This document shows, piece by piece, positions 54,510 through 63,817 of a DNA stretch of 64,000 bases (position 1 is its first letter; each line of letters starts with the position of its first letter). Under the pieces are notes generated by a model. That model worked only from the letters and a program-made list of their open reading frames with translations. It did no database searches and had not been told where the DNA came from. Made by a program: the position numbers and the translations under genes. Origin of the DNA: Actinoplanes lobatus (lineage in GTDB: Bacteria > Actinomycetota > Actinomycetes > Mycobacteriales > Micromonosporaceae); NCBI RefSeq assembly GCF_014205215.1, contig NZ_JACHNC010000001.1:2857001-2921000 (forward strand). Direction: 5' to 3'.

Positions 54510-55865
54510 ATGGGGCGACTCTTCGGCACTGACGGCGTTCGCGGTCTCGCGAACGGCGATCTGCTCACCCCCGAACTGGCACTCGCGGTCGCGGTCGCGG
54601 CCGCCCGGGTGCTGGTCGAGACGGACAGCAGCCACCAGCCGCTCGCCATCGTGGGCCGTGACCCCCGGGCCAGCGGCGAGATGCTGGAAGCCGCTGTCGT
54701 CGCGGGGCTGACGAGTGCCGGGGCCAACGTGGTGCGGGTCGGCGTGCTGCCCACCCCGGCGGTCGCGTACCTCGTCGGGCAGACCAACGCCGACCTCGGT
54801 GTGATGCTGTCCGCCTCGCACAACCCCATGCCGGACAACGGCATCAAGCTGTTCGCGGCCGGTGGCACCAAGCTCCCCGACCAGCTCGAAGAGGCCATCG
54901 AGAAGGCGATCGAGGACGGGCACGGGCTGATCGGCCGTCCCACCGGCGCCGGCATCGGCCGGGTCCACGACCTGCTGGACGGGGCCGAGCACTACATCAA
55001 GCACCTGGTCGACTCGATCCCGCACCGGCTGGACGGCGTCAAGGTCGTGGTGGACTGCGCGAACGGGGCGGCCAGCGAGGCCGGGCCGGTGGCGTACCGG
55101 GAGGCGGGGGCCGAGGTCATCGCCATCCACGCCGAGCCGGACGGGCTCAACATCAACGAGGAGTGCGGCTCCACCCACCTCGACAAGGTCATCGAGGCGG
55201 TGCTGCGCGAGGGCGCCGACCTCGGCCTGGCACACGACGGCGACGCCGACCGCTGCCTGGCCGTCACCGCCACCGGTGAGGTCGTCGACGGGGACCAGAT
55301 CATGGCCATCCTGGCGCTGGCCATGCGCGACAACGGCACCCTCACCGACGACACCCTGGTCGCCACCGTGATGAGCAACCTGGGTCTGCGGATCGCCATG
55401 AAGCAGGCCGGCATCAAGCTGCTGGAGACCAAGGTCGGCGACCGGTACGTGCTGGAGGAGCTGCAGAACGGCGACCTGGCCCTCGGCGGCGAACAGTCCG
55501 GCCACATCGTGATGCCGGCCTTCGCCACCACCGGCGACGGCGTGCTCACCGGCCTGCACCTGATGGCGCAGATCGCCGGCTCGGGCAAGTCGCTGGCCGA
55601 CCTGGCGGCGGTCGTGCACAAGCTGCCCCAGGTGCTGATCAACGTGCGCGTCGGGGACCGGGACGCGGGCGCCTCCGCACCGACCGTGCAGGCGGCGGTG
55701 GCCCTCGCCGAGAACGAGCTGGGCGAGACCGGCCGGGTGCTGCTGCGCCCGTCCGGCACCGAGCTCCTGGTCCGGGTCATGGTGGAGGCCGCCACCGAGG
55801 AGACCGCCCGGACGGTCGCCGAGCGGATCGCCGACGAGGTACGGGCGGCCAGCCCGGAGGCCTAG
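54510..55865 (+). CDS. glmM: Phosphoglucosamine mutase GlmM
   Basis: GlmM converts glucosamine-6-phosphate to glucosamine-1-phosphate for UDP-GlcNAc and peptidoglycan. The phosphoserine loop is [14 protein letters not shown] (S103), the metal loop is [12 protein letters not shown] and the sugar loop is GGEQSGHIV. It has 451 residues. ATG 54510 follows GCGAAAGGAAGCC. Downstream it meets the aminotransferase convergently with overlapping stop codons. glmS, which makes its substrate, is 2.2 kb away on the same strand. Confidence 0.97.
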   Translation: MGRLFGTDGVRGLANGDLLTPELALAVAVAAARVLVETDSSHQPLAIVGRDPRASGEMLEAAVVAGLTSAGANVVRVGVLPTPAVAYLVGQTNADLGVMLSASHNPMPDNGIKLFAAGGTKLPDQLEEAIEKAIEDGHGLIGRPTGAGIGRVHDLLDGAEHYIKHLVDSIPHRLDGVKVVVDCANGAASEAGPVAYREAGAEVIAIHAEPDGLNINEECGSTHLDKVIEAVLREGADLGLAHDGDADRCLAVTATGEVVDGDQIMAILALAMRDNGTLTDDTLVATVMSNLGLRIAMKQAGIKLLETKVGDRYVLEELQNGDLALGGEQSGHIVMPAFATTGDGVLTGLHLMAQIAGSGKSLADLAAVVHKLPQVLINVRVGDRDAGASAPTVQAAVALAENELGETGRVLLRPSGTELLVRVMVEAATEETARTVAERIADEVRAASPEA

Positions 55866-57031
55866 CCCTTGAGCCTGCGAACCGCCTCGTCGATCACCTC
55901 GGGGCGTTTGCAGAAGGCGAAACGGATGAGGTGCCGGCCCGCTTCCCGATGGTCGTAGAAGACCTGGGTCGGCACCGCAACCACCCCGCTGCGGCCGGGT
56001 AGGGCACGGCAGAACTCGATGCCGTCCTCCCCGCCCAGCGGGCGGATGTCGGCGGTCACGAAATAGGTGCCCTCGGACGGCAGCACGGCCAGGCCCGCAT
56101 CGGACAGCCCGGCGACCAGACGGTCCCGCCGGTCCCGCAGGCCGGCCGTGAAATCGGTGAAGTAGGAGTCCGGGAGGTTCAGCGCCACAGCCACCGCCGG
56201 TTGCAGCGGCGCCCCGTTGACGAACGTCAGGAACTGCTTGACGCGCAGCATCGCGGAGACCAGGCGGGCCGGGCCGGTGGCCCAGCCGACCTTCCACCCG
56301 GTGCAGGAGAAGGTCTTGCCGGCCGAGGAGATCCGCAGGGTCCGCTCGAGCATGCCGGGCAGGGTGGCGAGCGGGACGTGCGGCGCCGCGGCGTCCGGGA
56401 AGACGAGATGCTCGTAGACCTCGTCGGTGACCGCGAACACGTCGTGCTCCCGGCACAGGCCGGCGACCAGCTCCAGCTCGGCCGGGGTGAACACCTTGCC
56501 GGTCGGGTTGTGCGGCGAGTTCAGCAGCACCAGGCGGGTCCGGGGACCGAACGCCCCGCGCAGTTCATCGGGGTCGAACTCATACCGCCCCTCCGGGCCG
56601 GGACGCAGCGTGACCGGGCGGCGGACCGCGCCGGCCAGGGTGATCGAGGCGGCGTACGAGTCGTAGTACGGCTCGAAGCACACCACCTCGTCGCCCGGCT
56701 CGCAGAGCGCCAGGATCGCCGCCGCGATCGCCTCGGTGGCGCCCGCCGTGACGGCGACCTCGCCGTCCGGATCCCGGGTCAGGCCCCAGAACCGCTGCTC
56801 GTGGGCGGCGATGGCGGACCGCAGCACCGGGATGCCGGCGAGCGGAGGGTACTGATTGGCGCCGCCGGCCAGGGCCTCGGCGGCCGCGGCCAGCATCTCC
56901 GCGGGGCCGTCGGTGTCCGGGAAGCCCTGGCCCAGGTTGACCGCGCCGGTACGGGCGGCCAGCGCCGACATCTCGGTGAAGATCGTCGTGCCGAACGGGC
57001 GCATCCGTGCGACCAGCGGGTCGGACGTCAA
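55862..57031 (-). CDS. PLP-dependent aminotransferase, DapC-like
   Basis: A class I/II fold-type I aminotransferase of 389 residues. [49 protein letters not shown] and [20 protein letters not shown] (PLP lysine) are visible. The overall pattern is closest to M. tuberculosis DapC, N-succinyl-diaminopimelate aminotransferase. A role in making the diaminopimelate cross-link amino acid is plausible near glmM, glmS and alr. TTG 57031 overlaps the stop of the upstream MmpS-like gene. Related broad-specificity aminotransferases cannot be excluded. Confidence 0.82.
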   Translation of the reverse strand: MTSDPLVARMRPFGTTIFTEMSALAARTGAVNLGQGFPDTDGPAEMLAAAAEALAGGANQYPPLAGIPVLRSAIAAHEQRFWGLTRDPDGEVAVTAGATEAIAAAILALCEPGDEVVCFEPYYDSYAASITLAGAVRRPVTLRPGPEGRYEFDPDELRGAFGPRTRLVLLNSPHNPTGKVFTPAELELVAGLCREHDVFAVTDEVYEHLVFPDAAAPHVPLATLPGMLERTLRISSAGKTFSCTGWKVGWATGPARLVSAMLRVKQFLTFVNGAPLQPAVAVALNLPDSYFTDFTAGLRDRRDRLVAGLSDAGLAVLPSEGTYFVTADIRPLGGEDGIEFCRALPGRSGVVAVPTQVFYDHREAGRHLIRFAFCKRPEVIDEAVRRLKG

Positions 57032-57936
57032 TTGATCACCAGCTTGTAGCAGCTCGCGGTGGCCAGGCCGCCCTGTGCGCTCTGCTTCACGATCTCCTCA
57101 CCGTCCACGGTGGCCCGGCAGCCGATGTCCCCGGTGCCGGTGTTGGTGCGCACGGCGACCACGGAGATCAGCGAGGTGCCCTTCATGGTGGTGGAGATCG
57201 TCCACGGCAGCTTGGCGTTCGCCACCCGCTTCGGGGCCTGGCCGAGCTGGTCGACGTAGAGGATCTCGGCCGGGCCGTCGCCGGTCACCTCGTAGGTGAC
57301 CTTGATCTCCCGGCCCTCGCCGATGCCCGGCAGCTCGGTCGGGAGGTCGGTGGGCAGGCCGGGCAGCTCCGGGAATTCGGTCGGCAGGCCGGGGAAGTCC
57401 GGGGTGTCCTCGGGCAGGGTGGGCAGCGTCGGGTCGATGATCGGCGCGGCCAGTTCCTCGGCCTTGTCGGCGGCGCGCTGCACCAGGATCACCGCGGTGG
57501 TCACCACGCCGCCGCAGAGAAGCAGGGTGACGGCCAGGATGAGAGCGATCAGCGGGGCGCTGCTGCGCCGCGGCCCGGGCGGGCCGGGCGCCGGGTAACC
57601 GGCCGGTGGGTAGCCATCCGGCGGGTAACCACCCGGCGGGTAACCACCCGGCGGGTAACCGGCCGGCGGGTAACCACCCGGTGGGTAGTCGCCCGGTGGG
57701 TAGCCGCCGCTCGTCGGCGCCTGCGGAGGGTAGGCGCCGGTCGGGTCCGGGTAGGTGCTCGCCGGGTCCGGGTAGGCGCCGTAGTCCGGTGGCCGACCGG
57801 GTGGGGCGTAGTTGACCGGCGGGAACTCCGACGTCGGCGGATAGTCCTCCGGTTGCGCCGGTTGTGGGGGTTGAGCATGCCCGGGCGTGAACTGAGGCGG
57901 TCGGGGCGGTTGTCGGGGTTCGCTCGGATCGCTCAT
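57028..57936 (-). CDS. MmpS-like membrane protein with GYPPx repeats
   Basis: The 302-residue protein starts with a Pro/Tyr/Gly-rich cytoplasmic segment, including seven GYPPx/DYPPG pentapeptides. One membrane helix (SSAPLIALILAVTLLLCGGV) follows, then a Pro/Leu-rich linker. The C-terminal beta domain (VTYEVTGDGPAEILYVDQLG, LPWTISTTMKG, DIGCRATVDGEEIVKQSAQG) has two cysteines. That domain resembles MmpS, the periplasmic partner of MmpL transporters, but no MmpL gene adjoins. GGAGGAAAG precedes ATG 57936. It is coupled to the aminotransferase by overlap. Confidence 0.75.
   Translation of the reverse strand: MSDPSEPRQPPRPPQFTPGHAQPPQPAQPEDYPPTSEFPPVNYAPPGRPPDYGAYPDPASTYPDPTGAYPPQAPTSGGYPPGDYPPGGYPPAGYPPGGYPPGGYPPDGYPPAGYPAPGPPGPRRSSAPLIALILAVTLLLCGGVVTTAVILVQRAADKAEELAAPIIDPTLPTLPEDTPDFPGLPTEFPELPGLPTDLPTELPGIGEGREIKVTYEVTGDGPAEILYVDQLGQAPKRVANAKLPWTISTTMKGTSLISVVAVRTNTGTGDIGCRATVDGEEIVKQSAQGGLATASCYKLVIN
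57597..57710. repeat. 15-bp tandem repeats coding for GYPPx
   Basis: About seven 15-bp units (plus-strand form close to CGGCGGGTAACCACC) lie within the N-terminal segment of the MmpS-like gene. Each encodes one pentapeptide, so unit gain or loss would keep the frame. Confidence 0.8.
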
Positions 57937-58069
57937 CTTTCCTCCCGGTCAGGGCACCGCTCCCGACGGTACGCCAGGACCGCACGTCCAGATCACTCAC
58001 CCGTAAGGACACCGATTCCCACCCTAGAGTTCCGATCAAGTGCCATGCTCATAACTGCGGGTACCGAGC

Positions 58070-58098
58070 ATGACGTTTGAGCGAAAGTCGGCTAGGCT
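58070..58098 (+). promoter_or_regulatory. Leaderless promoter of glmS
   Basis: ATGACG (58070-58075), a 17-base spacer and TAGGCT (58093-58098). The ATG at 58107 is 8 bases after the -10 box and has no ribosome binding site, so the transcript should start at or beside the ATG. Confidence 0.6.
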
Positions 58099-58106
58099 GC
58101 CTCCCC

Positions 58107-59990
58107 ATGTGTGGGATCGTGGGTTACGTAGGCAATCGACCGGCGCTGAGCATCGTCATCGACGGGCTCCGGCGCCTTGAGTACCGCGGGTACGACTCGG
58201 CCGGTGTGGCCATCATCGACAGCGAACTGGTCAAGACCGAGAAGAAGGCGGGCAAGCTCGCCAACCTGGAGAAGGCGCTCGCCGAGCGCTCCGGCGACGG
58301 CATCGAGGCCGGCACCACCGGTATCGGCCACACCCGCTGGGCCACCCACGGCGGCCCGACCGACCGCAACGCCCACCCCCACATGTCCGCCGACGGCCGG
58401 GTCGCCGTCATCCACAACGGCATCATCGAGAACTTCGCCCGTCTGCGCGCCGAGCTCGAGGCGACCGGTGTGGAGTTCCTCAGTGACACCGACACCGAGT
58501 GCGCGGCCCACCTGCTCGCCGCCGAGATGCGCGCGCTGCGCGAGGCCGGTGGCGTGGACGGGCCGGCCCTGCTCGCCGAGGGCATGCGCCTCGTCGTCCG
58601 CCGTCTGGAGGGCGCCTTCACGCTGCTCGCCGTCGACGTCGACGTGCCGGACGCGGTGGTCGCCGCCCGGCGCAACTCGCCGCTCGTGGTCGGCCGCGGC
58701 AACGGGGAGAACTTCCTGGCCAGCGACGTGTCGGCCTTCATCGAACACACCCGTGAGGCGATCGAGCTGGGCCAGGACCAGGTCGTCCTGATCACCCCGG
58801 CGGGCATCGAGATCACCGACTTCGACGGGGCGCCGGCCATCGGCAAGGAGTTCCACATCGACTGGGACGCCTCCGCCGCCGAGAAGGGCGGTTACGACTA
58901 CTTCATGCTCAAGGAGATCGCCGAGCAGCCGCAGGCGATCGCCGACACCCTGCTCGGGCGGCTCTCCGAGCGCGGCGAGATCATCCTGGACGAGGTGCGC
59001 CTCACCGACCAGGACCTGCGTGACGTGGACAAGGTCTTCATCGTCGCCTGCGGCACCTCCTTCCACGCCGGCATGATCGCCAAGTACGCCATCGAGCACT
59101 GGGTCCGCATCCCCTGCGAGGTGGAGCTGGCCAGCGAGTTCCGTTACCGGGACCCGATCCTGGACCGGTCCACCCTGGTGATCGTGATCAGCCAGTCCGG
59201 CGAGACGATGGACACCCTCATGGCGCTGCGGCACGCCAAGGAGCAGAAGGCCCGCGTCCTGGCGATCTGCAACACCAACGGCTCGACCATCCCGCGGGAG
59301 TCGGACGCCGTCCTCTACACCCACGGCGGCCCGGAGATCGCGGTCGCCTCCACCAAGGCCTTCCTCACCCAGCTCGCCGCCTGTTACCTGATCGGGCTGC
59401 ACCTGGCCCAGATCCGCGGAGTCATGTACGCCGACGAGGTCGCCGCGGTCGTCGAGAAGCTGCGCCAGACGCCGGACGGCATGCGCACCCTGCTCGACCG
59501 GATGGAGGAGGTCCGGGAGCTGGCCCGTGACCTGCGGACCGCCTCGACGATCCTGTTCATCGGCCGGCACGTCGGCTTCCCGGTGGCACTGGAGGGCGCG
59601 CTCAAGCTCAAGGAGCTCGCCTACATGCACGCCGAGGGCTTCGCCGCCGGTGAGCTCAAGCACGGCCCGATCGCGCTGATCGACGAGGGCACCCCGGTGG
59701 TCTGCGTGGTCCCGTCGCCGGCCGGGCGCGGGGTCATCCGCGACAAGGTGGTCTCGAACATCCAGGAGGTGCGGGCCCGCGGCGCCCGGACCATCGTGAT
59801 CGCCGAGGAGGGCGACGAGGACGTCCGTGCCTTCGCCGACCATCTCATCCCGGTCCCGCACACGCCGACGCTGCTCGCCCCGCTGATGACCACGATCCCG
59901 CTGCAGATCCTCGCGTGCGAGATCGCGACGGCCCGGGGCAACGACGTGGACCAGCCGCGGAACCTGGCCAAGTCGGTCACCGTCGAGTAG
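58107..59990 (+). CDS. glmS: Glutamine-fructose-6-phosphate aminotransferase GlmS
   Basis: GlmS makes glucosamine-6-phosphate, the first step to UDP-GlcNAc. MCGIVGYVGNRPALSIVIDG places the catalytic Cys right after Met, so ATG 58107 must be the start. TRWATHGGPTDRNAHPH belongs to the glutaminase domain. Two SIS sugar-phosphate domains follow (GTSFHAGMIAKYAIEHW, SQSGETMDTLMAL), with the C-terminal signature HAEGFAAGELKHGPIALID. It has 627 residues. No glmS ribozyme is visible; the start is probably leaderless. Confidence 0.97.
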   Translation: MCGIVGYVGNRPALSIVIDGLRRLEYRGYDSAGVAIIDSELVKTEKKAGKLANLEKALAERSGDGIEAGTTGIGHTRWATHGGPTDRNAHPHMSADGRVAVIHNGIIENFARLRAELEATGVEFLSDTDTECAAHLLAAEMRALREAGGVDGPALLAEGMRLVVRRLEGAFTLLAVDVDVPDAVVAARRNSPLVVGRGNGENFLASDVSAFIEHTREAIELGQDQVVLITPAGIEITDFDGAPAIGKEFHIDWDASAAEKGGYDYFMLKEIAEQPQAIADTLLGRLSERGEIILDEVRLTDQDLRDVDKVFIVACGTSFHAGMIAKYAIEHWVRIPCEVELASEFRYRDPILDRSTLVIVISQSGETMDTLMALRHAKEQKARVLAICNTNGSTIPRESDAVLYTHGGPEIAVASTKAFLTQLAACYLIGLHLAQIRGVMYADEVAAVVEKLRQTPDGMRTLLDRMEEVRELARDLRTASTILFIGRHVGFPVALEGALKLKELAYMHAEGFAAGELKHGPIALIDEGTPVVCVVPSPAGRGVIRDKVVSNIQEVRARGARTIVIAEEGDEDVRAFADHLIPVPHTPTLLAPLMTTIPLQILACEIATARGNDVDQPRNLAKSVTVE

Positions 59991-59996
59991 TCCGCC

Positions 59997-60059
59997 GCTC
60001 ACGGTTCCTCTCCGAGTGCTCACGGCCTCTCTCCGAGTGCTCACGGTCTCTCTCCGAGG
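59997..60059. repeat. Three 21-bp tandem repeats at the glmS/DUF1023 3' ends
   Basis: The units are 59997-60017, 60018-60038 and 60039-60059, each GCTCACGG followed by a pyrimidine-rich TCTCCGAG part. They differ at only a few positions. The third overlaps the last codons and stop of the minus-strand gene. Confidence 0.85.
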
Positions 60060-61495
60060 GTCAGCCGGGCCAGCGCGTCCAGCGCGGGCCGGCCCGGCTC
60101 CCAGTAACCGAGGTGACCGGCGTCGGCCTGGCTGGCGAAGACCCGGCCACCGAAACCGGTGTCGACCGGGCTCCGGCCGAACCACAGGTCGTGCGAGCGG
60201 TCCGGCAACCCGAGGTCCGGGATCAGCAGCTCGCGCGGGGAGACCGCCGCGTACTGGATCACATCGGTGCGGGATGTCGTGGACCAGATCTGATCGGCGG
60301 GCACCCGCAGATCGGCGGCCGAGTCCACGCCGACGCCCGGTGAACCGACGAAGACCAACCGGTCGGCGGCCAGCCCCTCGGTGGCCGCCGCCGTGCCGAC
60401 CACGAGCGAGCCGTAACTGTGCCCCAGCAGGGTCTGATGCGCGGGCGGGCCGTCGTGGGTGACCCGCAGGCTCTCCTGGAAACGGCGCAGGCCCGCCGAG
60501 CCGTCGACGGCCTGCCGTGCTGAGAACGCCTCGTGCAGGAAGTCCGGAGCGTCGTAGCCCAGCCACAGCACGGCGCTCGTGCTCCGGCCGGGGTTCAGCT
60601 CACCGGCCCGCACGGCCACCCGCTCGGCCCGGGTCAGCTCGCCGCCGAGCGATGCCAGATCCGACGTCATGCCGGGCACGTGGGTGAGGATGTGCGACGC
60701 CCGGTCCGGGTCGCCGAGCGCCACCACCGCGCTGCCGTCGCCGTCCAGACCCAGCGACACCAGGTAGGCGCGCGGGCCGGAGTCGTCCGCCAACCGGGCC
60801 CGCAGCCGGTCGAGGCCCTCCCCACGCCGGTCGTCCAGGAGAAGCCGGTTGGCGATGTCCCGGTCGGCGACCGGGATCCCGTCGGCGCCCGCGAACGCGT
60901 CCGGATCGGTGACCAGCAACCAGTTCCGCTCGGCCGGGGTCCAGCCGTCCCACCAGCGCCGCGCCTCGGCCGGGGTGGCGGTGCAGGCCGGGAACGACGT
61001 GGCCACGGGGGTGGGCGGCACGTCGGCGAACCCGGCCAGCCGGGCCGCGGCGGACGCGTCGGCCTCCGCCGCCACCTCCAGCGCGGTCGCCAGGTCGGCG
61101 GCCACCGACCGGACGGCGGCCTGCTCGGTGGGGCGGCCCCGGACCGTACCGGAATCGTCGATCGACAGGCCGGCTCGTCGCGCACCGGCCCGCGCCCGGT
61201 CGAGCAGCGCGCGGGCTCGGCCGAGGGCCGCGGCGAACTCGCTGAGCGCCTGATCGGCCCGCCAGCAGAGCACCCGGAACAGCGCCAGCCGGCGGCGCAG
61301 GCCGTCGATTCTCGTGACGGCGGCCGCGGTGGCCGTGCCCGACCAGGAGGCCCGGAGCCGGGCCGGGATCCGGCCCAGGTCGGCGCCGAGGACGCCGGCC
61401 ACTGTCGCCCAGCGGCGCCAGGCGAGCGCGGTGGCCAGCCAACGGGACGGATCGGTGACCCGCAACCGGGCATACGTGATCGCCGGCCCGCTCAT
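60041..61495 (-). CDS. DUF1023 alpha/beta hydrolase with WXG-like N-terminus
   Basis: The N-terminal 150 residues are helical with a WSG motif (RLRASWSGTATAAAVTRIDG), like WXG100-type domains. After about residue 210 comes a DUF1023 alpha/beta hydrolase: TPAERNWLLVTDPDAFAG, AYLVSLGLDGDGSAVVALGD and the nucleophile elbow LLGHSYGSLVVG. DAGHLGYWEPG near the end probably supplies the histidine. It has 484 residues. It is translationally coupled (ATGA) to a small type-VII-like protein. Substrate unknown; secretion or envelope targeting is inference. Confidence 0.8.
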   Translation of the reverse strand: MSGPAITYARLRVTDPSRWLATALAWRRWATVAGVLGADLGRIPARLRASWSGTATAAAVTRIDGLRRRLALFRVLCWRADQALSEFAAALGRARALLDRARAGARRAGLSIDDSGTVRGRPTEQAAVRSVAADLATALEVAAEADASAAARLAGFADVPPTPVATSFPACTATPAEARRWWDGWTPAERNWLLVTDPDAFAGADGIPVADRDIANRLLLDDRRGEGLDRLRARLADDSGPRAYLVSLGLDGDGSAVVALGDPDRASHILTHVPGMTSDLASLGGELTRAERVAVRAGELNPGRSTSAVLWLGYDAPDFLHEAFSARQAVDGSAGLRRFQESLRVTHDGPPAHQTLLGHSYGSLVVGTAAATEGLAADRLVFVGSPGVGVDSAADLRVPADQIWSTTSRTDVIQYAAVSPRELLIPDLGLPDRSHDLWFGRSPVDTGFGGRVFASQADAGHLGYWEPGRPALDALARLTLGERP

Positions 61496-61779
61496 CGGGT
61501 CTGCCGGAATCGGGTGGCGGCGCGGTCGTCGGACTCCGCATAGGCCTCGGCGGACGCCCGGATCCGCGCCGCCGTGTCACCGACATCCGTGCCGAGCAGG
61601 CCGAGCATGCGCCCGGCGGCGTCGGCGGCCAGAGTGGCGGCGCCGGTGGTGGCCCAGCACGGTGACGGGTCGGGATCGGGGACCGGACCGGCGGCGCCGG
61701 TCACCCGGGCGGCCAGATCGTCCACCGTAGCGGCGTCGCGGCGCAGGCTCTCGGTGTCGACCTCGAGATCGGGATTCAT
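61492..61779 (-). CDS. Small type VII secretion-like (EspC/WXG100 class) protein
   Basis: The 95-residue helical protein has the pattern of actinobacterial type VII secretion targets: LEVDTESLRRDAATVDDLAA, then a short proline-containing turn with WATTGAATLAADAAGRM, and a second long helix (TAARIRASAEAYAESDDRAA). GGAGGTTGCCCG precedes ATG 61779. It overlaps the DUF1023 gene, so the two are probably co-produced and may interact. No ESX core component (EccC and others) is in this window. Confidence 0.72.
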   Translation of the reverse strand: MNPDLEVDTESLRRDAATVDDLAARVTGAAGPVPDPDPSPCWATTGAATLAADAAGRMLGLLGTDVGDTAARIRASAEAYAESDDRAATRFRQTR

Positions 61780-61926
61780 CGGGCAACCTCCAAGCGGGAC
61801 AGCGGGAATGCGCCGACGTTAGAGGCCGATGGAGATCACCGGGGCGGCCTGTGGACAAGCTGTCCACAGGGCTTTCCGTCGTGCCGGGGTCCTGGTAGAG
61901 GCCTGGGATGTCACCCGCGGCACCGC

Positions 61927-61932
61927 TAGGGT
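61927..61932 (+). promoter_or_regulatory. -10 box of a probable leaderless promoter for acpS
   Basis: TAGGGT is followed 7 bases later by GTG 61940. This supports that start over GTG 61931 and GTG 61946. No clear -35. Confidence 0.45.
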
Positions 61933-61939
61933 GACCGTT

Positions 61940-62314
61940 GTGATCGTGTCTGTCGGCATCGACGTCGTCCTGGTGGACCGCTTCGCCCGTGCGCTGGAGC
62001 GGACCCCGCTTCTCGGACACCGGCTCTTCACCGAGCCCGAGCGGCTGACCTCCTCCGGGAACCCGCGGTCCCCCGAGTCGCTGGCCGCCCGGTTCGCGGC
62101 CAAGGAGGCCGTCGCCAAGGCGCTCGGGGCGCCGGCCGGCCTGCGCTGGCACGACTGCGAGATCGTCACCGATCCGGACGGGCGGCCGTGGTTGACCGTC
62201 TCCGGTACGGTCGCCGCCGCGGCGACCGAGCGGGGCATCGCCCGATGGCACCTGTCGCTGTCACACGACGGCGGCATCGCGTCCGCGATGGTGGTGGCCG
62301 AAGCCGGAGCTTGA
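61940..62314 (+). CDS. acpS: Holo-[acyl-carrier-protein] synthase AcpS
   Basis: AcpS transfers 4'-phosphopantetheine to acyl carrier protein. The two signature segments are [20 protein letters not shown] (metal Asp) and [20 protein letters not shown] (metal Glu), with [19 protein letters not shown] at the end. It has 124 residues from GTG 61940. nnr follows after 12 bases, a common actinobacterial neighbour. Confidence 0.95.
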   Translation: MIVSVGIDVVLVDRFARALERTPLLGHRLFTEPERLTSSGNPRSPESLAARFAAKEAVAKALGAPAGLRWHDCEIVTDPDGRPWLTVSGTVAAAATERGIARWHLSLSHDGGIASAMVVAEAGA

Positions 62315-62326
62315 TCAGGAGGACAC

Positions 62327-63778
62327 ATGCGGCAGGCATGGCGGGTGACCGATGTGCGGGCGGCCGAGAAGACGCTGATGGCGACGCTGCCCGAGGGCAC
62401 GTTGATGCAGCGGGCGGCGGCCGGGCTGGCCCGGCGGTGCGCCCTCCTGCTGGAGGAGACCGGCGGGGTCTACGGCGCCCGGGTGCTGCTGCTGGTCGGC
62501 AGCGGCGACAACGGCGGGGACGCTCTCTACGCCGGCGCCGTCCTGGCCCGGCGCGGCGCCCAGGTCCGTGCGCTGCTGCTCACCCCGGAGCGGGTGCATC
62601 TGGCCGGGCTGACCGCGCTGCGCCAGGCCGGTGGGTTCACCACCCGTGACCTGCCCACCCGTGCCGACCTGATCCTGGACGGCATCGTCGGGATCGGGTC
62701 GAGAGGCGGTCTGCGTTCCCAGGCCGCGGCGATCGCGCGCGGCCTCGGAGCGCTTCGCGGGCGTACGGGCGACCGCGCGCTCGTGGTGGCGGTGGACGTG
62801 CCGAGCGGGGTGGCCGTGGACACCGGCGACGTGCCCGGCGAAGCGGTGACCGCCGACGTCACGGTCACCTTCGGGTGCCTCAAACCGGCCCACGTGCTCG
62901 GCCCGGCCGCGATCCGCTGCGGTCACGTGGATCTCGTGGACATCGGCCTCGGCCCGGTTCTGCAGGCCGACCCGGCGGTCCGGGTGCCGGAGGCCGCCGA
63001 CATCGCCGCCTGGTGGCCCGGCTCCGGCCCGGCCTCGGACAAGTACACCCGTGGCGTGGTGGGCCTGGCGACCGGCTCGGTCAAGTACCCGGGCGCGGCT
63101 CTGCTCTCCACGGCGGGCGCCCTGGCCGGCCCGACCGGGATGGTGCGGTACGCGGGCTCCGCCTACTACGACGTGGTCCGCGCACACCCGACGGTGGTCG
63201 CCTCCCGCAAGGTGGCCGACGCGGGCCGGGTGCAGGCGTGGGTCTGCGGCTCGGGGCTGGGCACCGGCGACGAGGCGCGTACCGAACTGCGCAGTGTGCT
63301 GGCCACCCCGCTGCCGGTGCTGCTCGACGCGGACGCGATCACCCTGTTGGTCGGGGGCGAGCACGCCGAGGACCTGCGCCGGGACGCCCCGCTGGTGATC
63401 ACCCCGCACGACGGCGAGTTCAAGCGGCTGGCCGGGGAGGCGCCCGGCGCGGACCGGGCCGGGGCGGCCGCCCGGCTGGCCGCGTGGACCAATGCCGTGG
63501 TGCTGCTCAAGGGCGACCGGACGATCGTCGCCACCCCGGCGGGGGAGATCTGGGCGAATCCCACCGGCAGCCCGGCGCTGGCCACCGCCGGCACCGGGGA
63601 CGTGCTGGCGGGGCTGCTCGGTTCGCTGCTGGCGGCCGGTCTGCCGGCGGTCCGGGCCGCGGTCATGGCGGCCTACGTGCACGGCCTCGCCGGGCGCCGG
63701 GCCGCCGAGGACGGACCCGTCACGGCCTCGGACGTGGCGTCCGCCCTGCGGCCGGTTCTCGTCGATCTCCTGGGCTGA
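62327..63778 (+). CDS. nnr: Bifunctional NAD(P)HX epimerase/dehydratase
   Basis: This enzyme repairs hydrated NAD(P)H. The N-terminal YjeF epimerase domain has LLLVGSGDNGGDALYAGAVL and DLILDGIVGIGSRGGLRSQA. The C-terminal ribokinase-like dehydratase domain has VVGLATGSVKYPGAALLSTA, VITPHDGEFKRLAGEAPGAD and TGSPALATAGTGDVLAGLLG (catalytic region GTGD). It has 483 residues. AGGAGG precedes ATG 62327. It lies between acpS and alr. Confidence 0.95.
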   Translation: MRQAWRVTDVRAAEKTLMATLPEGTLMQRAAAGLARRCALLLEETGGVYGARVLLLVGSGDNGGDALYAGAVLARRGAQVRALLLTPERVHLAGLTALRQAGGFTTRDLPTRADLILDGIVGIGSRGGLRSQAAAIARGLGALRGRTGDRALVVAVDVPSGVAVDTGDVPGEAVTADVTVTFGCLKPAHVLGPAAIRCGHVDLVDIGLGPVLQADPAVRVPEAADIAAWWPGSGPASDKYTRGVVGLATGSVKYPGAALLSTAGALAGPTGMVRYAGSAYYDVVRAHPTVVASRKVADAGRVQAWVCGSGLGTGDEARTELRSVLATPLPVLLDADAITLLVGGEHAEDLRRDAPLVITPHDGEFKRLAGEAPGADRAGAAARLAAWTNAVVLLKGDRTIVATPAGEIWANPTGSPALATAGTGDVLAGLLGSLLAAGLPAVRAAVMAAYVHGLAGRRAAEDGPVTASDVASALRPVLVDLLG

Positions 63779-63804
63779 CCGCAGGAAACTGTCATACGCC
63801 TCAG

Positions 63805-63810
63805 TAGGGT
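63805..63810 (+). promoter_or_regulatory. -10 box of a probable leaderless promoter for alr
   Basis: TAGGGT lies 7 bases before ATG 63818, the same geometry as at acpS and map. Confidence 0.5.
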
Positions 63811-63817
63811 GGATGAC

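Noticed and set aside
58107..58140. glmS ribozyme
   Set aside because: Only about 170 bases lie upstream, the start looks leaderless, and no ribozyme core is seen; actinobacterial glmS genes generally lack it.
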